NCBI GenBank assembly: GCA_024919175.1
Contig: CP103804.1
Coordinates: 3,286,001 to 3,350,000, forward strand
Length of the DNA: 64,000 bases
Reading direction: 5' to 3'
Source of the DNA: Clostridioides difficile
GTDB taxonomy: Bacteria > Bacillota > Clostridia > Peptostreptococcales > Peptostreptococcaceae
The translations under genes and the position numbers were made by a program. The notes beneath the pieces are model-generated. The model was not told the origin of the DNA, made no database searches, and was given only the letters and a program-made list of their open reading frames with translations. The first letter of the stretch is position 1. The number at the start of each line of letters is the position of its first letter. This document shows, in pieces, positions 55,518 through 63,199 of this stretch.

Positions 55518-55979
55518 TTATTCTTTATCATCACAATTTGAACAACCACCACATGTACAATCATCATCATCATAATCATCTTCTGATGATAATATTACAG
55601 CCTTACAATCAGGACAAACAACATCTACTTCATCATCATATAACAAATCTTCGTCTATTTCTACTAATTCTCCACAATTTGGGCATTCCATTTCTATATA
55701 GCTGAAGTCCTCATCGTCATCATCTTCTTCATCGTCTTCGTAAAGATCCTCTTCCATGTCAGCAATATCTTCTTCTAAATCTGCTAAATCTTCGTCTATA
55801 GATTCAACAAAATCTTGAAGTTCTTCTTGTTCTTCATCCAATGTTACAATAGCTTCTGCAAATACTTCTAATGCATCAACTATTTTATGTACCATTTTCC
55901 CTTCTTTACTTTCAGTGCTTATTTCTAAACCTTCTGCTAAACCTTTTAAGTATGCAACTTCTTCATATAAATGTTTCAT
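55518..55979 (-). CDS. Acidic zinc-ribbon protein, function unknown
   Basis: 153 residues. The N-terminal ~60 residues form a helix (LYEEVAYLKGLAEGLEI), then a very acidic stretch of Asp/Glu. Residues ~97-150 hold a zinc ribbon (CPNCGELVEI, VCPDCKAVIL), and the tail ends CTCGGCSNCDD. Clostridial proteins of this shape are conserved near rnc and efp, and I know no function. GAGGGGTG precedes ATG. Confidence 0.7.
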   Translation of the reverse strand: MKHLYEEVAYLKGLAEGLEISTESKEGKMVHKIVDALEVFAEAIVTLDEEQEELQDFVESIDEDLADLEEDIADMEEDLYEDDEEDDDDEDFSYIEMECPNCGELVEIDEDLLYDDEVDVVCPDCKAVILSSEDDYDDDDCTCGGCSNCDDKE

Positions 55980-56014
55980 GTAACACCCCTCGCTTTCTTT
56001 TTAATATATAAACT

Positions 56015-56056
56015 AAAAGCTCATATATCTTATATTATTAAGACATATAAGCTTTT
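56015..56056 (-). terminator. Terminator of efp
   Basis: AAAAGCTCATATATCTTA pairs with TAAGACATATAAGCTTTT, two mismatches, just after the efp stop. Confidence 0.7.
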
Positions 56057-56070
56057 ATATACATAAATTT

Positions 56071-56628
56071 TTATACTCTTGATAAATATTCACCTATTCT
56101 AGTATCTATCTTTACTTTATCTCCAGTATTTATAAATAATGGAACTTGAACAACTGCTCCAGTTTCAACTGTAGCTGCCTTAGTTACATTACTTGCTGTA
56201 TCTCCCTTTATTCCTGGCTCTGTATCTACAACTTCTAGCTCTGCAAAGTTTGGAGCTTCCACTTGGAATGGTTGTCCTTGATAAAATCTTATTGTCGCAA
56301 CTTCATTTTCTTTTAAGAATTTAATTGCATCTTCAACTTGATCATAGTTTAATGGTATTTGTTCAAAATTTTCTTGGTCCATAAAATAATATAACTCACC
56401 ATCATTGTATAGATATTGCATTTGTCTTGTATCTATTACAGCTTTAGGGAATTTTTCACTTGGATTAAAAGTTTCTTCTCTTATAGCTCCTGTTTTTAAG
56501 TTTCTGTATTTAGTTCTAACGAAAGCAGCTCCTTTACCTGGCTTAACGTGTTGAAAATCAACTACTAAACATGGTTGTCCATCTTTTTCAAATGTAACAC
56601 CTTTTCTAAAATCACCTGCTGATACCAT
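56071..56628 (-). CDS. efp: Elongation factor P
   Basis: Relieves ribosome stalling at polyproline. 185 residues with the KOW-like N-domain and the modification-site region HVKPGKGAAFVRTK, where the Lys would be modified. ATG at 56628 (MVSAGDF) follows GGAGGAAC; the upstream ATG at 56643 is before the ribosome site. Confidence 0.96.
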   Translation of the reverse strand: MVSAGDFRKGVTFEKDGQPCLVVDFQHVKPGKGAAFVRTKYRNLKTGAIREETFNPSEKFPKAVIDTRQMQYLYNDGELYYFMDQENFEQIPLNYDQVEDAIKFLKENEVATIRFYQGQPFQVEAPNFAELEVVDTEPGIKGDTASNVTKAATVETGAVVQVPLFINTGDKVKIDTRIGEYLSRV

Positions 56629-56643
56629 TTTTTGTTCCTCCAT

Positions 56644-57006
56644 ATTAAAATAAATTTCTTATTTTTTAGTAAATTTTACATTACTATGTCTTTAAAATTA
56701 TATCTCTTACTTGAATTCTGTCAAGTCAGGATTACAAATTTTTACTAATATCATAATATCATAAGTTATACAATATAAACAAGTATTTGGCAGATTACTT
56801 ATCCTATATTTTTATTATTTACATCTATAGTCACACTTTATACATTTTATATATTGATATTATTTATCTCTACGACTATACTTTCCACCATTACTCGTTA
56901 CTTTTTATTTAAAAACAATGGATAAACATAATTTTTTAGATTGTTACAGAATAACTTTTATAAAAAATAAAACAATCATCTTCATTAACAATACTTCTAC
57001 TCAAAA
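56644..57006. other. Gap upstream of efp
   Basis: About 360 bases of AT-rich DNA. It should hold the efp promoter and the end of the prepilin transcript. I see no small frame with a ribosome site and no named RNA motif. Confidence 0.4.
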
Positions 57007-57537
57007 TTATACATTTTTAATAAAATTCCATACTTTTACTTTAAACTCAGTTTCATATTTTTGATTACGTTTTGATAATTTCAACATTATATTAATATAT
57101 TCTCCATTATTAGACATTGAGGCATACATTTCATCCACATAATCACCAATTTCATATCCACCAGCTTGGCTATTTTCACCATTTAAAGAATTCACAAACA
57201 ATTTATTTCGTCTCTCATTTAATATAATTTCTTTGTTGCTTGTATATTCTTCATCATCAATTGTATTTTCATCTACATATCTACATTTTATAGATGTCAT
57301 TTTTTTAAAACTTTCATCATTAGAAGATAAATTTATTATCCCCCTAGAATTACTAATGATTCCTTCTATAGATTTTGTAATTTCAATACTTTGTTGTTGT
57401 AACTCCATTTTATCTTCTATTTTAACTTTTAAATTCATTGTAAGTATAAATATAGAATATAAAGTTATCACCAGTACTACAATTACGGTTAAAGATACTG
57501 CACTTTCTAAAAGTAAATATCCACATTTACGTTTCAT
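57007..57537 (-). CDS. Prepilin-like protein (type IV pilin-like N-terminus)
   Basis: 176 residues. The N-terminus KRKCGYLLLESAVSLTV matches a class III prepilin peptidase site (G-YLLLE, Glu at +5) followed by a hydrophobic helix. The rest is a soluble domain with no recognised family. AGAGGG precedes ATG and the gene overlaps the preceding one by 11 bases. Last gene of a four-gene cluster of similar proteins. Confidence 0.72.
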   Translation of the reverse strand: MKRKCGYLLLESAVSLTVIVVLVITLYSIFILTMNLKVKIEDKMELQQQSIEITKSIEGIISNSRGIINLSSNDESFKKMTSIKCRYVDENTIDDEEYTSNKEIILNERRNKLFVNSLNGENSQAGGYEIGDYVDEMYASMSNNGEYINIMLKLSKRNQKYETEFKVKVWNFIKNV

Positions 57538-57973
57538 ATTTTCCCTCTTTCAAAAGTACTCTTCCACTTACAGGTGTTATTGTTATAGTTTTATTTAATC
57601 TATCATTATATATCTCTATTGTAGTTGCTTTTTGAGGTGAGCCATCAGATTTAAATTTTATGGTTTCAATACTTCTTGCAATTCTTACATTTCTAGGTAG
57701 TACTATGGATTTAACATTTTTACCATCTTTCCTCAATACATATCCTTCTTGTTCCTTTTGATTTATATAGTATATATATGTATTGTAGTTGCTAAACATA
57801 TTGATTCGTCTAACATATCTTATATCTGAACAAAGTTGACGTGCAAATAAATTTATTTTATGATTTTCAAGATTATCTTTTGGAAAACATATTGTAGTTA
57901 TCAATAGTATTATACTTATAGATACTACTAATTCAATTACAGTCACATTCCTTCTTTTTTCAAAGTTATACAC
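57527..57973 (-). CDS. GspH/ComGD-like pseudopilin
   Basis: 148 residues. The N-terminus EKRRNVTVIELVVSISIIL is a prepilin-like site with Glu in the right place but Asn in place of the usual Gly before the cut. The C-terminal half has strand pattern of GspH-type pseudopilins. The start is GTG at 57973, overlapping the upstream gene by 8 bases, with a poor ribosome site, so it is probably translationally coupled. Confidence 0.7.
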   Translation of the reverse strand: MYNFEKRRNVTVIELVVSISIILLITTICFPKDNLENHKINLFARQLCSDIRYVRRINMFSNYNTYIYYINQKEQEGYVLRKDGKNVKSIVLPRNVRIARSIETIKFKSDGSPQKATTIEIYNDRLNKTITITPVSGRVLLKEGKYET

Positions 57974-58664
57974 CCCTATACTTATATATATATACTAAAT
58001 TTTTTTCATCAAAGTTCTTTTTTATGTTTTCTATTATCTCTTGGCTGATTTCTTCTTCATCATATCCATTAGTGTTTTGATTATCAAAATCTTTAATCCC
58101 AGCTTCAAATATAGTTGAAGGTTCTATTTGGTCAAATGTTTTAGACTCATCAGATGTTTTAATAGAACCTTTATTGCTATAATCATCATTTATATAATCT
58201 TTAATATCAATTCCTACCCATGGATTTTTAATTTTCACTCTCACTTTTATTACTTTTAAAAAATCTTTTTCTCTAGCTGTACTTATTATATCAAACTCAA
58301 AAAAATCTCCCTTGTCATATATAGTATTGTTTTCTATTTTTAAATGAACTTCCTCTAAATTACTATAAGATGTATCTTTTATTTTTTTTATACAATCAAT
58401 CATATTATTTCCTAAGAAATAGTCTCTAAATTCTTCTTCATTATTAGATATATTAATAGCTTCCTCCACACAGCAAAGCACATTACTTATTGATATTTCT
58501 ATACCACTTAAAGAAGCTTCTCTCAACTTAGTATCTTTATATTCTAATTCAAATATATTATCATTACTATAAATTAAACCTATACACATAATACATACAG
58601 TACTTATAATAGAAAATATTATCAATGTTACTATTAATATAGAACCTTTATTATTTTGTAACAT
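57966..58664 (-). CDS. PilX/ComGG-like minor pilin candidate
   Basis: 232 residues. KGSILIVTLIIFSIISTV is a hydrophobic N-terminal helix after a lysine and glycine, as in minor pilins that lack Glu5. The soluble part has no recognised domain. It overlaps both neighbours (14 and 8 bases). Its ribosome site is weak, again suggesting coupling. Confidence 0.65.
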   Translation of the reverse strand: MLQNNKGSILIVTLIIFSIISTVCIMCIGLIYSNDNIFELEYKDTKLREASLSGIEISISNVLCCVEEAINISNNEEEFRDYFLGNNMIDCIKKIKDTSYSNLEEVHLKIENNTIYDKGDFFEFDIISTAREKDFLKVIKVRVKIKNPWVGIDIKDYINDDYSNKGSIKTSDESKTFDQIEPSTIFEAGIKDFDNQNTNGYDEEEISQEIIENIKKNFDEKNLVYIYKYRGV

Positions 58665-59010
58665 AACTATTAAATCTTAATTGTTTTAAATCACTCTTAA
58701 TTTCCATATTAATCTCATAACATTGATAATAGTTTAAAATTTGTTTCACTGTGCTATTAATCTCATAACCCTTTATGTAATTTTTATTTATTTCATCCTC
58801 AGTCAGTTGATATTCATTATTTTTTATTTTATATTTCTCATCTTCCAAGTATTTCTTAGCAATATTTAACATTTCTCTATTAGATACATTTTTACTAATA
58901 AAACTATAGCAGCTATATAAAGATGTAGATACCAAATACACAGCTACATATAATATGGCAACACTCATTATACATTCAATTGATATAAAGCCATTCTTTT
59001 TCGTTTTCAA
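58651..59010 (-). CDS. Prepilin-like protein, short
   Basis: 119 residues. KKNGFISIECIMSVAILYVAV is a standard prepilin start (G-FISIE, Glu at +5). TTG at 59010 after GAGAGG is the likely start. It is the first gene of the four-gene pilin-like cluster; a peptidase and ATPase are not encoded nearby, so the products would use machinery elsewhere. Confidence 0.7.
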   Translation of the reverse strand: MKTKKNGFISIECIMSVAILYVAVYLVSTSLYSCYSFISKNVSNREMLNIAKKYLEDEKYKIKNNEYQLTEDEINKNYIKGYEINSTVKQILNYYQCYEINMEIKSDLKQLRFNSYVTK

Positions 59011-59067
59011 TAATAAAAACCTCTCATTAATATTTTATATTCTATAGATTAACTCTTAAGGATTTAG

Positions 59068-59618
59068 TTATAATTTTTTTTCATAAATCTCTTTTACACA
59101 ATTATTTTCATTACTATCTAGCCTTATTCCAGTCCATATACAAAATGAATTTAAACCTTGATTTATTAGCATATCAATTCCATACATGCACCTCCACAAC
59201 CTAATATCATGACCCTTTTTTCTTTTAGGGTAAATCCATTTTCAATTACAGATTTTACAAATCCAACTCCATCAGCATTATATCCTTTTAGCACACCTCC
59301 TTCATTCTTAATAGTATTAACTGCTCCTACTAATTTTGCTTTGTAATCAATATAATCCAAGTATTTAATTATATTTACCTTATGAGGTATTGTCACATTA
59401 CAATCCTCTATACCCATGCTTTTTATGGACTTGACTGTTTTCCCTAAGTCTTTTGGCTCTACATCAAAACATACATAAACGTTATTTTGTTTGTATTTTT
59501 CAAATAAATAATTATGCATGATTGGTGAAAAGCTTTGTTTCACTGGATGTCCTAAAAGACATATAAAATTTGTTTCACTATTTGCAATCATATCTTTCTC
59601 TCTTTTATTTATTGACAT
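59068..59618 (-). pseudogene. aroE: Decayed shikimate dehydrogenase (aroE)
   Basis: The first 140 residues are a normal AroE N-domain: LLGHPVKQSFSPIMHN, NVTIPHK and AVNTIKNEGG, then the NADP site start LGCGGA. The frame then breaks near 59181-59191. In the next frame, YGIDMLINQGLNSF and WTGIRLD down to a stop at 59068 are the family's C-terminal end. The ~100 residues between are missing, including the rest of the cofactor site. So there is an internal deletion plus a frameshift, and the product cannot work. Confidence 0.85.
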
Positions 59619-59788
59619 CTAGAATTCAATTTATACCAAATAAACTAATAATTTATCCTTCTTATTTTTTATATATTCAACAAAAAATTAAACTTAATTT
59701 CTTCTTCATTAGTGTTATATTACAGCCAAAAGTTTGTAAATATATGTTTTAAATTCTAACAGTATACATATTATTTTATTGAATAACA

Positions 59789-59818
59789 GTCAACTTGGAT
59801 AAGTCTCCTTCATATAAT
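59789..59818 (+). promoter_or_regulatory. Sigma-E-type promoter of sigK
   Basis: CATATAAT at 59811-59818 matches the sigma-E -10 pattern (CATANANT). GTCAACTT at 59789-59796, 14 bases upstream, is an acceptable -35. sigK is transcribed in the mother cell by sigma-E, so the match fits gene context. Confidence 0.6.
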
Positions 59819-59849
59819 TTAAAGTGACCGTTAAAAAGGGGGTGACTTA

Positions 59850-60242
59850 TTGGCAGCACTTAAATCTTTTGAAAAACCCTTAACCCCTGAAGAAGAGATT
59901 GAGTATTTAACTAAATTTAAAATAGAAAATGATAAAAGTGCAAAAGATACATTGATTGAAAGAAACATGAGATTAGTAGCTTATATCGCAAAAAAATATA
60001 ACAATTCGACAGAAGACCAGGATGATTTAATATCTATAGGTACAATAGGATTAATAAAAGCTATAGAAACTTATAATATAGATAAAGGAACTCGATTAGC
60101 AACATATGCTTCTAGATGTATTGAAAATGAAATTTTAATGAATATCAGATCTAACAAAAAAAACAAATCACAAGTATCTCTACAAGACCCTATCGGAACA
60201 GATAAAGAAGGTAATGAAATAAACACTACTTTTTATATGTAA
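59850..60242 (+). pseudogene. sigK: sigK 5' moiety, interrupted by a skin-type element
   Basis: Sigma-K directs late mother-cell transcription. The visible part matches SigK through regions 1-2: LIERNMRLVAYIAKKY, DLISIGTIGLIKAIETYN and RLATYASRCIENEIL. The SigK-like sequence ends in DPIGTDKEGNEI, after which NTTFYM-stop is unrelated. Region 4 and the rest are missing. TTG at 59850 follows AGGGGGTGA. The break occurs at the place where skin elements cut sigK in C. difficile and B. subtilis. The 3' half should be beyond the right edge and would be rejoined on excision. Confidence 0.9.
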
Positions 60243-60360
60243 CTTTCTACCATTTATATAATACTAATCTTAAATCAAAACACTCATCTTAATTACCTCA
60301 AATAACTTTCTAAGTCATTTAGTTTTCCTTCATAAATATTATAAATATAAGAAATACGAA

Positions 60361-60384
60361 AAAAGTATCTCAAATTGAAAGAGA
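60361..60384. terminator. Terminator between sigK fragment and cysteine-synthase-like gene
   Basis: AAAAGTATCTC (60361-60371) pairs with GAGATACTTTT (60381-60391 area), followed by TTT; it serves the minus-strand gene at 60486 and any plus-strand read from sigK. Confidence 0.75.
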
Positions 60385-60485
60385 TACTTTTTTATAGTTA
60401 AATTATGATTCTTTTAAAAACATAACTGCTAAATTTCAATCCATATATTTAATTTAAAAGTTAGTACATTAATATTTTAATGTTA

Positions 60486-61448
60486 TTATAGCTCTTCATA
60501 TAAATCAGTACTCAAATATTTTAAGCCACTATCATTAAGAGTAAGAACTATATTTTTACCTTTTTCTGAACTTTCTAATAATTTAATCGCTGCACATATA
60601 TTTGCACCAGAAGAAAAACCTGCAAATACACCTTCTAATTTAGCTAATTTTCTTGATACATCAGTTGCTTCATCATCTGTTACCTGAATATAACCATCAA
60701 TAAACTTTTTATCTATTAATGGTAAATCCATAGAATAACCTCCACCCTGTATTTTATGTCCTTGGTCAGTTATTTCTTTACCTGAATAAATTGCTGCTGT
60801 TGAAGGTTCAACTACATAGCATTTGATTGAAGAATTGTGCTTTTTAAGTCCTTTTGAACAACCAGCAAAAGTACTACCACTTCCAAGGAAATCTACAAAT
60901 ACATCAATATTTCCATCTAATTGTTCCCACATTTCTTCTGATGTATAATATTCATGTGCATGATTACAAGCTTCTAAATTAAATTGATCTGCTCTAAATG
61001 CATTTCTTTCTTTTGCAATTTTTTGAGCCTCAACTTCTACAAGTGCTAAATCTTCACCAGAAACTTGTCCATGAACTGAGTTAGGCATTTGGTCTACAAG
61101 AACTACTTCTGCTCCTAAAGCTTTCATCATTCTTGCTCTTTCCATAGAATTACCTTTTGACATACATGCAATGAACTTATAGCCTTTACATGCACAAGCT
61201 ATTGCTAATCCTGTACCAGTATTTCCACTTGTTAATTCTACAACTGCTTGTCCTGGAACTAATAATCCTGCATTTTCTGCTTCTGTAATCATTTGTAATG
61301 CTACACGGTCCTTTTTGCTGAATCCTGGATTTAAATACTCCATCTTTGCATAAATATTACCCTCTACTCCAAATTCCTTTACTATTTTAGATAAGTGTAA
61401 CATTGGAGTATTCCCTATTGCTTCTGTAACATTATTAAGTACATTCAT
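60486..61448 (-). CDS. PLP-dependent cysteine synthase family protein (CysK-like)
   Basis: 320 residues with the PLP fold-type II pattern: NPGFSKKDRVAL (PLP lysine), ELTSGNTGTGLAIACA (substrate-binding loop), FVDFLGSGSTFAG (phosphate loop) and VEPSTAA. The usual NPGGSVKDR is altered to NPGFSKKDR, so it may not be a plain O-acetylserine sulfhydrylase. ATG at 61448 follows AAGGGGG; the GTG just before it is unlikely. It faces an XRE/cupin regulator across a region with three shared repeats. Confidence 0.88.
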   Translation of the reverse strand: MNVLNNVTEAIGNTPMLHLSKIVKEFGVEGNIYAKMEYLNPGFSKKDRVALQMITEAENAGLLVPGQAVVELTSGNTGTGLAIACACKGYKFIACMSKGNSMERARMMKALGAEVVLVDQMPNSVHGQVSGEDLALVEVEAQKIAKERNAFRADQFNLEACNHAHEYYTSEEMWEQLDGNIDVFVDFLGSGSTFAGCSKGLKKHNSSIKCYVVEPSTAAIYSGKEITDQGHKIQGGGYSMDLPLIDKKFIDGYIQVTDDEATDVSRKLAKLEGVFAGFSSGANICAAIKLLESSEKGKNIVLTLNDSGLKYLSTDLYEEL

Positions 61449-61516
61449 CACAATTCCCCCTTAATCTATTAACTATAATCCGTTGAAAAACAACTGTTTA
61501 TACATTATAATGTATA

Positions 61517-61600
61517 TTACGGATGTACAGTATATTTAACATTTAATATATCATGCATTCGTAAAATAGATATAATGTTAAATAAATTATACATTCGTAA
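61517..61600. promoter_or_regulatory. Three operator-like repeats between divergent genes
   Basis: A 10-base motif ACATYCGTAA occurs three times: reverse at 61517-61526 (ACATCCGTAA), and direct at 61555-61564 (GCATTCGTAA) and 61591-61600 (ACATTCGTAA). A TATACATTATAATGTATA palindrome lies beside the first. Sites like these suit the XRE regulator encoded to the right. Confidence 0.6.
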
Positions 61601-61638
61601 ATTATATTTGTCAATAATTTACATTTTAAGGAGCATAT

Positions 61639-62190
61639 ATGAGTATTAATACTATTATTGCAAAAAATTTAAATCGCTTACGTAATGAACGTAATTTAAG
61701 TTTAGGTCAACTTGCTGAATTATCTGGTGTAAGTAAGGTCATGCTATCACAAATTGAAAAAGGTGATTCTAATCCCACAGTAAACACAATTTGGAAAATT
61801 GCAAATGGACTAAATGTACCATATACTGCAATACTTGACCAACCACAAGATAAAACTTTTATTGTTTCAAAATCTGACATAGATGTTCAAATTTCAGAAA
61901 ATGAAGACTATCGTCTTTATTGTTATTATCCTAATACACCGACTAGAAATTTTGAATTATTTCAAATGGAACTAGAAGAAGGTCACAGTTATACATCTGT
62001 TGGTCATTCTGAAAAATCTCAAGAATACATTATGATTCTAGAAGGTCAGTTAGGATTAGAGGTAAATGATTCTATTTATCAACTTAAAGAAAATGACTCT
62101 ATTTGTTTTTCAGCTGAATCAACACATACATACCATAATCAAGGGGAAAAAACATTGAAAGCAGTGATAATAAATTATTATCTAGTTTAA
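61639..62190 (+). CDS. XRE-type regulator with cupin domain
   Basis: 183 residues: an XRE helix-turn-helix (RNLSLGQLAELSGVSKVMLSQIE) and a C-terminal cupin (LFQMELEEGHSYTSVGH, QEYIMILEGQLGLEV, ESTHTYHNQG). This is the PuuR/SutR-like arrangement that senses a small molecule, often sulfur-related when next to CysK-type genes. AAGGAGCATAT precedes ATG. It probably controls the divergent CysK-like gene. Confidence 0.9.
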   Translation: MSINTIIAKNLNRLRNERNLSLGQLAELSGVSKVMLSQIEKGDSNPTVNTIWKIANGLNVPYTAILDQPQDKTFIVSKSDIDVQISENEDYRLYCYYPNTPTRNFELFQMELEEGHSYTSVGHSEKSQEYIMILEGQLGLEVNDSIYQLKENDSICFSAESTHTYHNQGEKTLKAVIINYYLV

Positions 62191-62229
62191 AGATATTGTT
62201 TAAATATAGAATAATGATTTTATCATATA

Positions 62230-62266
62230 AAAAGATAATTCTTTATAGATAGGATTTATCTTTTTT
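62230..62266 (+). terminator. Terminator of the XRE/cupin gene
   Basis: AAAAGATAA pairs with TTATCTTTT across a loop of 17 bases, then TTT; 40 bases after the stop. Confidence 0.6.
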
Positions 62267-62459
62267 GTTTTCTTACACTCTTTTTTATAATTTATTGATG
62301 ATGTTGCATAAATCTTATTACTACCTAATTTGTGAAACCTTAAAATCCAAGTAACTATTTTTCTAACTGAATAACTAAGGCTCTAGTTATCAGGTATTAT
62401 ATACTTTACACAAATCTTATCAGAACTTTATGAAAATACTTGTCCAATTTCTTTACAGC

Positions 62460-62491
62460 GAAGTGCTAAGTATTAGCAACTTCTCTATTTT
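62460..62491 (+). terminator. Orphan plus-strand terminator
   Basis: GAAGTGCTAA (62460-62469) pairs with TTAGCAACTTC (62473-62483) with a one-base bulge, then TCTATTTTTTT. No plus-strand gene supports it; it overlaps the end of the minus-strand gene at 62493. Confidence 0.5.
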
Positions 62492-62492
62492 T

Positions 62493-62711
62493 TTAACTTT
62501 CTACTGTCTCAGCTTTTTTCATTGCTATATTAATAGCTACTTCTTTAGCTACAGCATCAAGTTCATTCCATCTTCTTTTGTTTTCTTCATCAGAGATACG
62601 TGGATATATTATATAAACTTCTGTATTTTGATTAGCTATAATTTTCTCATCATATTCTATATCTTTTTCAGCATCATATTTAAATGGTTTAAATTGTTGT
62701 AGTATTTTCAC
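62493..62711 (-). CDS. Small element protein, candidate excision factor
   Basis: 72 residues: MKILQQFKPFKYDAEKDIE, then a central YIIYPRISDEE strand and a C-terminal helix (NELDAVAKEVAINIAMKK). No family recognised. It starts with GTG at 62711 after AAGGGGTGATATT. In C. difficile a small skin protein near this end of the element acts with the recombinase as directionality factor. This fits the location and size, but identity is not shown by sequence. Confidence 0.6.
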   Translation of the reverse strand: MKILQQFKPFKYDAEKDIEYDEKIIANQNTEVYIIYPRISDEENKRRWNELDAVAKEVAINIAMKKAETVES

Positions 62712-62852
62712 AATATCACCCCTTATTATAAAATATGAGACTATAAACTTGTCTTATACTTAATATGTTGAGATGTATTTAATTTTAAAATTCTATATTA
62801 AAAAATTGAATCTAATAAAATCAATGTAAAATATATTTTATAAATAAAAAAT

Positions 62853-62872
62853 AGAGTAGTTTAACCTACTCA
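62853..62872 (-). terminator. Terminator of the toxin mRNA
   Basis: GAGTAG (62854-62859) pairs with CTACTC (62866-62871), followed on the minus strand by TATTTTTTATT. It would end the toxin mRNA about 140 bases after its stop codon. Confidence 0.6.
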
Positions 62873-62908
62873 ATTATTCTCTAATTAATCAATATAAAAT
62901 TATTGTTT

Positions 62909-62938
62909 TTGAATATTTATACCAACTTGTGATATAAT
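62909..62938 (+). promoter_or_regulatory. Antitoxin RNA promoter
   Basis: TTGAAT (62909-62914) and TATAAT (62933-62938), 18 bases apart, on the plus strand. Start expected near 62945. Confidence 0.75.
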
Positions 62939-62944
62939 AAAAGC

Positions 62945-63071
62945 AAGAAGAACTGCAATCTATTTAGCAGTAGAGTGGAGTTCATCATAAATGATGTTAT
63001 TTGAATTTATGGAATTTGATTTTTAAATCAAACTCCCAACCACTCTTAGTGCCAGCTTTGAGTGGTTTTTT
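62945..63071 (+). ncRNA. Antisense antitoxin RNA of a type I toxin-antitoxin pair
   Basis: The RNA would run from about 62945 to a hairpin AACCACTC...GAGTGGTT (63038-63067) followed by TTTTTT, ~127 bases. It is complementary to the 3' part of the toxin reading frame and the toxin 3' region. Length, position and convergent layout match the antitoxin RNAs described in C. difficile 630 with small membrane toxins. Confidence 0.8.
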
Positions 63072-63155
63072 ACGTTTCCTAAATAACTTACTTATTAAGT
63101 AAACTATATAACTAGCCAGAATACTGGCTAATATACTTAGTAAAAAATTATCCAT
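62997..63155 (-). CDS. Type I toxin, small membrane protein
   Basis: A 52-residue protein too short for routine gene finding. It begins MDNFLLSILASILASYIVY, a membrane helix of ~20 residues, followed by the basic stretch KLFRKRKK and a tail ending WEFDLKIKFHKFK. GGGAGGTGAT precedes ATG at 63155 by 5 bases. This hydrophobic-then-basic form and the C-terminal WEF-x-IKF end are those of the C. difficile type I toxins. The antisense RNA covers its 3' half, so translation would be blocked or the mRNA degraded. Confidence 0.85.
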   Translation of the reverse strand: MDNFLLSILASILASYIVYLISKLFRKRKKPLKAGTKSGWEFDLKIKFHKFK

Positions 63156-63199
63156 ACATAATCACCTCCCTTCTATACGTTAGGAGGATAATCTTTTGT

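Noticed and set aside
62430..62702. 90-residue hydrophobic plus-strand frame
   Set aside because: It is the complement of the minus-strand gene at 62493-62711, contains the terminator, and has no ribosome site.
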